A DNA stretch of 59,491 bases, taken from positions 1 to 59,491 of the forward strand of contig JAIRUQ010000096.1 of the NCBI GenBank assembly GCA_031254315.1. Reading direction: 5' to 3'. Position 1 is the stretch's first letter. The number at the start of each line of letters is the position of its first letter. This document shows positions 1 through 6,478 of the stretch, piece by piece. The DNA comes from Treponema sp. GTDB lineage: Bacteria > Spirochaetota > Spirochaetia > Treponematales > Breznakiellaceae. Both the position numbers and the translations under genes were made by a program. Below the pieces are notes generated by a model, which did no database searches, was not told the origin of the DNA, and worked only from the letters and a program-made list of their open reading frames with translations.

Positions 1-1
1 A

Positions 2-187
2 GGCTACATAGGAAGCAGAGCCGGTATTGAAGTTGAGAAGGCATTGAGCGATTTTAGCAGACTTCCTTATTTTGCAGAAGGACAGCAACAAACTGTTACC
101 GGTTACAGTTCTTTCAAAGGCTGTACTGGTTTGTCCGCCGATTCCCGACAGACAATAAGGGATTCAGGCTACGAAGGAGAATTCTAA
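2..187 (+). CDS. C-terminal 61 codons of an unidentified protein (left edge)
   Basis: An open frame enters from the left edge and ends at TAA 185-187, with no start codon in view. The visible tail is polar and ends in RDSGYEGEF. It contains no motif that I recognise and no hydrophobic segment, so no function is given. A strong inverted repeat begins about 50 bases after the stop and may end the transcript. The convergent toxin gene lies beyond it. Confidence 0.5.
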   Translation, partial: GYIGSRAGIEVEKALSDFSRLPYFAEGQQQTVTGYSSFKGCTGLSADSRQTIRDSGYEGEF

Positions 188-238
188 ACGCAACGGAAAA
201 GTGCCTAACATAAAATGTGTTAGATTAACATAAAATAT

Positions 239-267
239 GGTATCTGCCATTAAAAACGGCAGATACC
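239..267. repeat. Palindromic hairpin GGTATCTGCC / GGCAGATACC
   Basis: The arms 239-248 and 258-267 pair perfectly over 10 bp around an A-rich 9-base loop. Nearly the same hairpin recurs at 36334-36361 downstream of flaA. It sits between two convergent genes and could act as a bidirectional terminator or RNA-end stabiliser. There is no clean U tract, so the terminator role is an inference. The rest of 188-334 shows nothing further. Confidence 0.6.
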
Positions 268-334
268 ACACCGTTAAATAACACCGAAGGTTGTTAGGGG
301 AGAAAAGGGGAGTTTTATGGCAAGGGACAATGAG

Positions 335-751
335 TTACATATCAGCGATGATTTGCATAAACTGTTCCGGCGTTACTGCCTGAATATTACCGGAGGAAAA
401 GTCTTGAGTATTTCGAGTAACAATATAATTAACGGGAAGCCCTTCCCCAACAACAAATTGGACAGAGTCTTCAAAATCGTCCCATGTCAAATCCAGCGCT
501 TTGTAGATGTCCTGATCCGTTACGGTTGCCGGGTAGAAAATACTCAGCGTATGTTTGATAGCTTCCTTTGCGGTTTTTTTACCCAGTTTCTTTTGGGAAA
601 TGTAAAAGATGTCGGTTACAGCCGAAGCGGAGATATATCCGATAAACCGTTTTTGTTCAGCAAAATGAAAAATCTCTTTGGAGTTGGCTGTAAATTCGCT
701 GTTGTTAAGCAATGCGTCCAAAACAACATTGGTGTCAATGAGAACGGTCAT
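335..751 (-). CDS. PIN-domain toxin, VapC-like
   Basis: A 138-residue protein starting MTVLIDTNVVLDALL, the usual first acidic motif of PIN-domain ribonucleases (Asp6). Further acidic residues lie in the middle (DLTWDDFEDSVQ, about residues 88-99), and the C-terminus has the NYIVTRNTQDF motif that normally carries the last catalytic Asp. PIN toxins cleave tRNA or other RNA and block translation. The start ATG overlaps the stop of the upstream antitoxin gene by ATGA, the arrangement of a type II toxin-antitoxin operon. Length is normal for VapC. Family call is firm; the RNA target is unknown. Confidence 0.85.
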   Translation of the reverse strand: MTVLIDTNVVLDALLNNSEFTANSKEIFHFAEQKRFIGYISASAVTDIFYISQKKLGKKTAKEAIKHTLSIFYPATVTDQDIYKALDLTWDDFEDSVQFVVGEGLPVNYIVTRNTQDFSSGNIQAVTPEQFMQIIADM

Positions 752-1005
752 CTTAAATGTTTGGCAAGCCTTTCCGAGCGGATTTCATCTGAATCAACAT
801 CGCCGCCTATTTGGGAAAAAATGGCAAAAAGCGCGTCTGAATGTGGGGTTGCGCTTTCAGAGGATATATCGGCATTTCGGTCTGCCCCCCCCCGCTCCGA
901 GAGCGGAGTAAAGGCAAGAATGGTCTTCCCCGGCGGCACTTCACGAGGAACTTCGAGCATAATCCGTCGGTCAGCAGGTATGTCTACAGTTTGCGTTATG
1001 GTCAT
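748..1005 (-). CDS. Antitoxin partner of the PIN toxin, with a G9 tract
   Basis: An 85-residue protein starting MTITQTVDIPADRR. The start at 1003-1005 is preferred over an ATG 30 codons upstream, because that longer reading runs into repeat DNA and adds an unrelated segment. The N-terminal half resembles short AbrB/VapB-like antitoxins that precede PIN toxins (inference from length, position and the beta-rich start). The C-terminal acidic half (DSDEIRSERLAKHLR) would contact the toxin. Codons near residues 38-41 contain nine consecutive G on the coding strand (plus-strand C 885-893), a tract prone to slippage that would truncate the antitoxin. It is translationally coupled to the toxin gene through ATGA. 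Confidence 0.7.
   Translation of the reverse strand: MTITQTVDIPADRRIMLEVPREVPPGKTILAFTPLSERGGADRNADISSESATPHSDALFAIFSQIGGDVDSDEIRSERLAKHLR
885..893 (-). repeat. Homopolymer G9 within antitoxin gene
   Basis: Nine C on the plus strand are read as CGG GGG GGG G in the antitoxin frame. It is the longest G/C homopolymer I noticed in a coding region of this window. Slippage by one base shifts the frame before the toxin-binding C-terminus. Confidence 0.8.
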
Positions 1006-1029
1006 AAGGTAAATATAGCATGAAACAGA

Positions 1030-1252
1030 CGCCAAAGCAAGCACGGCATGCCGTGTGGATGAATAAGTTAGCACGGCGTTCGCCCAAGCAGGCACAGCGT
1101 TGCTGTGTAGATGAATAGTTTTGCACGGCGTGGCGCAAGACTAAGGTTAATGCGACGATAAGTGCGCGAGGACTTTAGTCCGAGTAGCGCGCCGCACAAC
1201 AAAGGCTAACGAGACAATTAATGCGCGAAGGCTTTAGCCTGAGTAGCGCGCC
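1030..1252 (+). repeat. Dispersed repeat family A, tandem copies (A1)
   Basis: Two hairpin types recur here. The first type is CACGGC/GCCGTG (1042-1055) and CACAGC/GCTGTG (1093-1107). The second type is a GCGCG-flanked palindrome with a TTTA loop, GGAC/GTCC (in 1164-1193) and AGGC/GCCT (in 1223-1252). Related copies lie at 14763-14881, 25384-25504 and 47901-48016. The stems differ in sequence but keep pairing. The block fills the gap between the antitoxin start and the next gene. Confidence 0.75.
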
Positions 1253-1277
1253 CCAATATCAAGGAGGTAACTTAAGA

Positions 1278-2438
1278 ATGAAAAAAATTGCAATGACATT
1301 CTTTATTCTGAGTGTACTGCTAATTGCTCTTTGCGCCTGCGCAACTCTTGCACAAGGTCCCGATGATTTGGACATAGCGATCCGTGACACATCGGACTAT
1401 CTGAACGACAATATCCCGCAAGGGAATAAAATCGTTATCCTCAACATACAGTCCGATTACGCAAATCTTTCCGATTACATCATTGACGAACTGATCGCCA
1501 ATGCCGTCAACGACAAAGTTTTTTCCGTAGTTGACAGGGCGCAGTTGGAAACAATTCGCATGGAACTGAACTTTCAATTATCTGGAGAAGTGAGTGATGA
1601 TTCCGCTCTTTCAATCGGCAGATTTCTTGGAGCGCAGACAATCGTATCGGGAACGATAAGCGAAATAGGCGACCGCTACCGAATGAGAATACGAGCGCTC
1701 AATGTAGAAACCGCCCAAGTGCAGGGTCAGTACAACCGCAACATTGCGGTCAGTAAAACAATGACGGCTTTGATGAGAGGGGGCAGATCGCGAAACGCTT
1801 CTTATGGAACGGCAAGTGCGTCAGGGAGCAGATCGAGCGGAACTCAACCTTCATCAGATAGTACAGCAAGCGGCACGGCGCAAACAAGAACAACACCGAC
1901 TCGAACAGTTTACAGAATTGGCGACACGGGACCCGCAGGAGGACTTGTCTTTTACGACAAAGGCAACAACATTGGCGGCTGGCGGTATATGGAAGCCGCT
2001 CCCGTTGATTTAGGACCCTCTCCTTTTATAGCGGGAAGCCCGCCTGATTCGCTTCCACGAAACTTAAAAGAGCTGTGGGATAGAACAGAAGGCGAGGGCG
2101 GACGTGGAATCGGCAAAGGCAAATACAACAGCGAGTATCTTATGGAAATAGCCCAAGCGCGAGGCGGTTTTAATTGGGCGGTGCGGCTCTGCGACAATTA
2201 CGAACTTAACGGCTTTGACGATTGGTTCCTTCCTTCAAGAGACGAACTAAATTTTGTATACGGCAATTTGTATTTGCAGGGACGTGGCAATTTCAGACAA
2301 GAACAATACTGGTCATCAACAACTTGGACGGACACTTGGGGTTCTTACAGGGCATGGTATGTAAATTTTAATGACGGTCAGCATGATAATCAAAATGCGG
2401 GGCAACAACGCCGTTGCCGCCCTGTTAGGCAGTTTTGA
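1278..2438 (+). CDS. CsgG/LpoB-like lipoprotein with C-terminal DUF1566 (Lcl-type) domain
   Basis: A 386-residue protein. The start MKKIAMTFF is chosen because AAGGAGGT lies 9 bases upstream (1261-1268); an in-frame ATG further upstream lies in repeat DNA. A hydrophobic signal with Cys near residues 18-20 suggests a lipoprotein. Residues about 45-170 resemble CsgG/LpoB-type periplasmic domains (VVDRAQLETIRMELNFQLSG, then GRFLGAQTIVSGTISE). A Ser/Thr-rich linker of about 45 residues follows. The C-terminus, from GGLVFYDKGN to RCRPVRQF with FNWAVRLCDNY and WFLPSRDELN, is a DUF1566/Lcl C-terminal domain, a C-type-lectin-like fold often involved in adhesion. It is probably a surface or periplasmic protein; its ligand is unknown. 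Confidence 0.75.
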   Translation: MKKIAMTFFILSVLLIALCACATLAQGPDDLDIAIRDTSDYLNDNIPQGNKIVILNIQSDYANLSDYIIDELIANAVNDKVFSVVDRAQLETIRMELNFQLSGEVSDDSALSIGRFLGAQTIVSGTISEIGDRYRMRIRALNVETAQVQGQYNRNIAVSKTMTALMRGGRSRNASYGTASASGSRSSGTQPSSDSTASGTAQTRTTPTRTVYRIGDTGPAGGLVFYDKGNNIGGWRYMEAAPVDLGPSPFIAGSPPDSLPRNLKELWDRTEGEGGRGIGKGKYNSEYLMEIAQARGGFNWAVRLCDNYELNGFDDWFLPSRDELNFVYGNLYLQGRGNFRQEQYWSSTTWTDTWGSYRAWYVNFNDGQHDNQNAGQQRRCRPVRQF

Positions 2439-2450
2439 GCAATAAGCAAA

Positions 2451-2552
2451 GGCTCACACAAAGGCACGGAGGCACAAAGGAAAGAAGGAATGGACTTGGA
2501 CTTCCCCGATTTTTCTTCCTTCTTTGTGCCTTAGTGCCTTGGTGTGAGGTTC
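2451..2552. repeat. Dispersed repeat family C copy (C1), long palindrome
   Basis: A left arm rich in AAGGCACGGAGGCACAAAGG and a right arm reading as its reverse complement with mismatches surround a short A/T/C-rich spacer. This CACAAAGGCACGGAG type palindrome recurs many times between genes in the window. It could fold downstream of the preceding gene as a terminator-like structure. Confidence 0.7.
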
Positions 2553-2653
2553 TTCTTCGAATGAGGGATGACAAATGAAGAGAGAATAAATTTTGATTAG
2601 GGATTAACTTTGCGTCGCAAGGTTTTAATATGATTTTTTTGAGGAGACAAGAA

Positions 2654-3355
2654 ATGAAACTTACAAAGAAGGTGTTGGCGGTATTAGCCGCTGTAGTCGT
2701 GAGCGTTGCGCTGATTGGGTGCGCTTCTAAACCTAAGGTTACCATTGTGGAATTAGAGAACAAGGGTACTATACAGAACGTTAGAACTCCTGCTTGGGTA
2801 ACAACCTATGTTCAATACGGTATTAACAGGGTACAGGCGTTAGGCGAGTATAGGGACAAATATTGTGTCATCGGTGAGGAAACGGGAGTGAACTTACAGT
2901 TTGTTACTTCATGGGCGGATAACTTTAGTGCGCAGCAGAGGATTGGCGCAATGCTTCGCACGACCATTGCAAGCGAATATCAGGCGAGGGTGCAAGGTCA
3001 AGCGCAATCTGTAGGGGGAGCGGCTTCTTCGGCGAGTGAAGGGACGGGTTCGGGCACTTACACGCAGGAAATTGACAGCGTTATCAACGCTATTATAACG
3101 GCAACTTACACAGGAGCGCAGAGAGAGTCGGACTGGTGGAGTCTTCGCAGACGCTACGATCCTGATAACAAGGAAGTTTTTACCGATGAATACACGGCTT
3201 ATGTACTGTACTTAATCCCGAAGTCTGAGTTTAACAGACAGGTAGCAATGGCGTTGGAAACATCGGTAAGAGCGGACTCTACTTTGTATCAGGTTACGAT
3301 TGATATTGCTAAACAGATTTTGACAAATGGCATGGCGGATTGGGGCAAAGAGTAA
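2654..3355 (+). CDS. Lipoprotein of unknown function, LPP20-like
   Basis: A 233-residue protein starting MKLTKKVLAVLAA, with a ribosome site GAGGAG 8 bases upstream. A signal peptide ending VALIGC at residue 25 predicts lipidation at Cys. The mature part starts with polar residues and has VRTPAWVTTYVQYG, a pattern seen in LPP20-type treponemal lipoproteins. A Ser/Gly-rich stretch near residues 120-140 separates two alpha-rich parts. It follows the CsgG-like lipoprotein after a repeat palindrome, and the two may be co-transcribed. I cannot assign a role. Confidence 0.6.
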   Translation: MKLTKKVLAVLAAVVVSVALIGCASKPKVTIVELENKGTIQNVRTPAWVTTYVQYGINRVQALGEYRDKYCVIGEETGVNLQFVTSWADNFSAQQRIGAMLRTTIASEYQARVQGQAQSVGGAASSASEGTGSGTYTQEIDSVINAIITATYTGAQRESDWWSLRRRYDPDNKEVFTDEYTAYVLYLIPKSEFNRQVAMALETSVRADSTLYQVTIDIAKQILTNGMADWGKE

Positions 3356-3462
3356 GAGTATAGAACAACGAATGAAGACGAATAAGACGAATTACACGAA
3401 TAGAGAGATGGACTAATAAAAATCAAATTTTCTTCGATTTGTGCAATTTGTAATATTTGTTT

Positions 3463-3525
3463 AATTCGTTGACTCTTCTCTTTTACTCCGTGTCCTTTGT
3501 GCCTTAGTGTGAGTATTTTGTTATT
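3463..3525. repeat. Family C repeat fragment (C2)
   Basis: The motifs CTCCGTGTCCTTTGTGCC and TTAGTGTGAG match one arm of the family C palindrome. The upstream stretch 3360-3460 has the related AATTCGT / ACGAATTA type repeats seen again near 25640. It lies between the convergent ends of the lipoprotein gene and the TonB gene. Confidence 0.6.
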
Positions 3526-3548
3526 GCAGACCATTAGTATATTTTATT

Positions 3549-4145
3549 TTAATTAGTCAACTTAAATGTTAAGGGATAGCGATAACGGCAGGAGACAGCT
3601 TCTCCGTTTGCGTAGGAAGGAGTGCCTTGCCTGCCCATAAACACCCTGACCGCCGCTTCGCCAAACCCTCTTCCTTCCGGCTCTTCCCTTAAAATTAATA
3701 CTCTTTGGACAACGCCCGTGCGGTCCACAAACAATTCAATAATGACTCTTCCTTCAATATTGGAACGTCGCGCAATCGGAGGATAAACTATGTCTGCTAA
3801 AATGGCTCTCTCGTCAAAATTGGGACGGGTTGTTACCTGATGTATTTGAAGATAATTATCAAAAGACTGAAGGTTGAGAGTGCCGGCTCCTACAATATTT
3901 TGTAGAGGAGGTATATCGGTTTCTATCATTATCTCGGCGATTTCTTCAACATCGGGAATTTCAGGGTCTTCTAAAGGCGGAGGAGGGGGAAGCTCGGCGA
4001 GGTCTGTTACCTTCATTATTCTCGCTTCTTTGGAACCGCCTTCCTGAAAAGCTATTTCTGTTTTAAAGACAAGGAAAAAAATTATCACAACGTGTAAGAG
4101 AGCGGTAAAAGCAAAAATTAAAGGGCGAATGATTTTATTATTCAT
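3549..4145 (-). CDS. TonB-family energy transducer
   Basis: A 198-residue protein with one N-terminal membrane anchor (about residues 8-28), a short proline-rich stretch (PPPPPLEDPEIPD), then a TonB C-terminal domain. The marks of that domain are YPPIARRSNIEGRVIIELFV, the GVVQRVLILR strand and a final hydrophobic YPLTFKL. TonB spans the periplasm and passes energy from ExbBD to the outer-membrane receptor. It is the last gene of a six-gene minus-strand operon and overlaps the preceding exbD by 8 bases. The Pro-rich linker is short for TonB, which may suit a narrow periplasm or a dedicated receptor. Confidence 0.85.
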   Translation of the reverse strand: MNNKIIRPLIFAFTALLHVVIIFFLVFKTEIAFQEGGSKEARIMKVTDLAELPPPPPLEDPEIPDVEEIAEIMIETDIPPLQNIVGAGTLNLQSFDNYLQIHQVTTRPNFDERAILADIVYPPIARRSNIEGRVIIELFVDRTGVVQRVLILREEPEGRGFGEAAVRVFMGRQGTPSYANGEAVSCRYRYPLTFKLTN

Positions 4146-4539
4146 TGTTTTTTACCACAAAGCTTACAACCCGGTACTGGAGAAGCTGAAGAACCTCAAG
4201 TACTTTGTTGATATTTTCGTAGGGAGTGTTACGGTCTGCGAGGATATGCACCCTTGTATCGGGGGCGTTTATGTAAAGATCAGCTATTTTCCGTTCAAGC
4301 GCGAGATGATCGGAAGGATATCCGTCAAGAAATAAATCGCCTTCAAGATTTATCCATATTTCAAGATTTTTTTCCGCGTTTGTTCTAAGCGCGGTATTCG
4401 CTTCGGGAAAATCAATACTTATTTCCTGCCTGTAATTGATCAGTGAAACCAGCATGATAAAAATCAACAGAAGGAACGCTACGTCTGACAATGAAAAGGT
4501 GGGAATAGAGGCGGTTTTTACATCCCGTTTAATTTTCAT
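4138..4539 (-). CDS. exbD: ExbD-type energiser, second copy
   Basis: A 133-residue single-pass protein. After a basic N-terminus comes a membrane helix FLLLIFIMLVSLINY preceded by Asp (SLSDVAFLLL), the conserved proton-path aspartate of ExbD/TolR. The periplasmic domain ends in TPYENINKVLEVLQLLQY, typical of ExbD. It follows another exbD with an 11-base overlap and would form the energiser complex with ExbB. Two ExbD paralogues in tandem suggest a heteromeric complex (inference). Confidence 0.85.
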   Translation of the reverse strand: MKIKRDVKTASIPTFSLSDVAFLLLIFIMLVSLINYRQEISIDFPEANTALRTNAEKNLEIWINLEGDLFLDGYPSDHLALERKIADLYINAPDTRVHILADRNTPYENINKVLEVLQLLQYRVVSFVVKNNE

Positions 4540-4939
4540 GGTTATCCTTATTCATGGAAAAAGAAAAAGCGTTTATCTGCAAATCCTGCGCAAGCTCGAC
4601 AAAAGACACAACATTCTGCCAGCGCGTTTGACTGTCAATCGTTATTAATACCGCGATGTCTGGGTTAGCGTGTTGCGCGCTTTGAATCAGAGATTTTGCG
4701 CGCGGGATGGTTATGATCTCTTCGGCGAATGTAATGTCACCGCTTGAACTCATATCAAAGCGCAGGAGTTCTTCTCTCAATATCATCCTTGTTGAGTCTT
4801 TGGCGGGAAGGTTCATTATAAAACCTTTATTGATATTAAAGCCTGCGATAACTAAAAAATAAATTATCAGCAAGAAGGCGCAATCGTTTGAGACGCATGT
4901 ATCAATAAAGCCCGGTTTTTTACGGCGATTTATTTTCAT
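4529..4939 (-). CDS. exbD: ExbD-type energiser, first copy
   Basis: A 136-residue protein with the start MKINRRKKPGF chosen because GGGGGAAA lies just upstream; an in-frame start 5 codons earlier is possible. The helix DCAFLLIIYFLVIAGF (about residues 17-33) carries the conserved Asp, followed by a periplasmic domain ending WQNVVSFVELAQDLQINAF. It starts within the last 20 bases of exbB, so translation is coupled. It works with ExbB and the second ExbD to energise TonB. Confidence 0.85.
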   Translation of the reverse strand: MKINRRKKPGFIDTCVSNDCAFLLIIYFLVIAGFNINKGFIMNLPAKDSTRMILREELLRFDMSSSGDITFAEEIITIPRAKSLIQSAQHANPDIAVLITIDSQTRWQNVVSFVELAQDLQINAFSFSMNKDNHEN

Positions 4940-5603
4940 GTTTCCCCCTACCACTTACCTGTTGACTGTTCGCGATCTGCGCTATCAACTCTGTACATAC
5001 GCCTTCAACCTTTGATGTAAATACAGAAACGAAACTGCTGAAAATTGAATGGGAAATCATCGCTATGATGGCGATTATAAGACCGAATACCGTAGTGATG
5101 AGCGCTTCATAAATACCGTTTGCGACAATTTGTGCGTTTACTTCCGTTGCTTCGGCAATTGATCTGAATGCGCCGATCATGCCGGTTACAGTTCCCAAAA
5201 AGCCGGTCAAAGGGGAGAGGGAGCCAAGGGCGACGAGGTAATTAAAACCGGTTTCAAGTGTATTGATGCAGTTCATCGCTTCCAGTTCAGCGGCGCGTTC
5301 GGCGCGGTGTTCGTTAAACGCCTGCCCCGGTTTTACCTGAGAGACAATTGTCAAAAGAATACGCGCACCCAACCGGCGTTCAGTAAGGGGTGAAAGGTAC
5401 TCGACAGCTCCCTCGTAGTCGTTGTTGTTTACATACTCAGAAACTTTTGCGCCAAGATCGTCAACCCTCAATTTGATATAAATAAAATATACGGCACGTT
5501 CTATAGAAATGCCGATAACCGCGATAGAGAACAAAAGCAATGGCCACATGACAACGCCGCCAAGCTTAAAAAGTTCTAAAACCGAAAAAGAAGCAGTTTC
5601 CAT
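4920..5603 (-). CDS. exbB: ExbB/TolQ/MotA-family proton channel
   Basis: A 227-residue membrane protein. It has an N-terminal helix (about 15-33), a cytoplasmic segment, and two further helices around LGSLSPLTGFLGTVTGMIGAF (about 130-150) and ALITTVFGLIIAIIAMISHS (about 170-190). LGTVTGMI and ITTVFGLI are the classical ExbB/TolQ channel signatures. It forms the proton-conducting core with ExbD. In the operon it lies 8 bases after the lipoprotein gene, which places it in the receptor system. Confidence 0.9.
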   Translation of the reverse strand: METASFSVLELFKLGGVVMWPLLLFSIAVIGISIERAVYFIYIKLRVDDLGAKVSEYVNNNDYEGAVEYLSPLTERRLGARILLTIVSQVKPGQAFNEHRAERAAELEAMNCINTLETGFNYLVALGSLSPLTGFLGTVTGMIGAFRSIAEATEVNAQIVANGIYEALITTVFGLIIAIIAMISHSIFSSFVSVFTSKVEGVCTELIAQIANSQQVSGRGKHENKSP

Positions 5604-5611
5604 TTATAACC

Positions 5612-6478
5612 TCACTTTACTTTATAAAACATATTTTGACGGAGAAACATTTCGATTATGTCCTCCCATTCATATTCCAAGTATATCCAAGAAAGGGCTT
5701 CTTCCCAATCCCTTAGCAATGTAGCTGAGTCCCGTACGGGAACCAACTCCTCTGAGAAGACGCGCTCGGTGTAACTTGTATTCCAGCGTATACTATCGGC
5801 TGTCTGGAATTGATCGCCCGGCAGACGCCAATTTGAAGGTCTGCTCCTTCCCGTGACCATTTCAGGGAAAAAAATAGGTTTCCAGTATTTTTCAAATTCT
5901 TTTATGGTCTGTCCTCTTGGAGCGTCTTGGGAAATCATCCATCTGGTAAGAGCGAGTATACGTTCATGACGGTTTCGCAGAGCGGTCAATGCGTCGTTTC
6001 CTGTTATGCGTGTATCGTAGCGGTGAATACGGGCGGCTGTTATCTGGACAAATTCTATTTCTTCAACTATTTCAAGTTTTGCAGAATCAGCGGGGGTTTC
6101 CGGTAAAGAAAAGCGTCCTGTTCCGAACACCTCCAGTGAATACTCATTCCAGCCCTGTAAGCTCCCCGCGAGGTAATCAAGCGAAGTAAATAAAAAGATA
6201 CCGTCATCATCGGGGAGTGTACCGCGCAGTTTCATCATTGGAAAGTCGTTAACATTGATGACAAGCGAGCGTTGCGCGTTTTTGTTTTCCACTATGGAAA
6301 CTTGTATGTTAGCGGAGACTCCGTCTTTTTTTGAGGCTCTATAAATGGAAATTGTTTTTTCTGCTAATGCGGAGCCGTCAAGAAAGCGTCCTGTTCCTTC
6401 CATCATTGAAACACAGCCGTATAATAAAAGAGTTAGTATAAAAAGTGTTAAATAGTATAAAAATCTAATATTTTTCAT
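5612..6478 (-). CDS. Lipoprotein of the TonB receptor operon, unknown family
   Basis: A 288-residue protein. The ATG at 6476-6478 shares one base with the stop of the receptor gene (TGATG); the codon before it is TTG. A signal segment with LLLYGC near residue 22 predicts a lipoprotein. The rest has no motif that I recognise. It is rich in charged and aromatic residues, with a C-terminus DIIEMFLRQNMFYKVK. Lying between the receptor and exbB, it may help the receptor at the outer membrane or bind its substrate; this rests on context only. Confidence 0.65.
   Translation of the reverse strand: MKNIRFLYYLTLFILTLLLYGCVSMMEGTGRFLDGSALAEKTISIYRASKKDGVSANIQVSIVENKNAQRSLVINVNDFPMMKLRGTLPDDDGIFLFTSLDYLAGSLQGWNEYSLEVFGTGRFSLPETPADSAKLEIVEEIEFVQITAARIHRYDTRITGNDALTALRNRHERILALTRWMISQDAPRGQTIKEFEKYWKPIFFPEMVTGRSRPSNWRLPGDQFQTADSIRWNTSYTERVFSEELVPVRDSATLLRDWEEALSWIYLEYEWEDIIEMFLRQNMFYKVK

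Noticed and set aside
317..1012. A 231-codon plus-strand frame with a purine-rich site (AGGGGAGAAAAGGGGAG) before its ATG, antisense to both genes of the PIN module.
   Set aside because: The product matches no family and has no domain pattern, while the minus-strand PIN toxin and antitoxin are clear. The purine-rich stretch is probably chance or part of a hairpin region.
2300..2438. Possible second retroelement variable region at the end of the CsgG-like/DUF1566 protein.
   Set aside because: Several codons in the stretch (CAG, CAA, GCG, GGG) cannot derive from AAC/AAT by adenine changes, and the ending RPVR is normal for DUF1566 domains.
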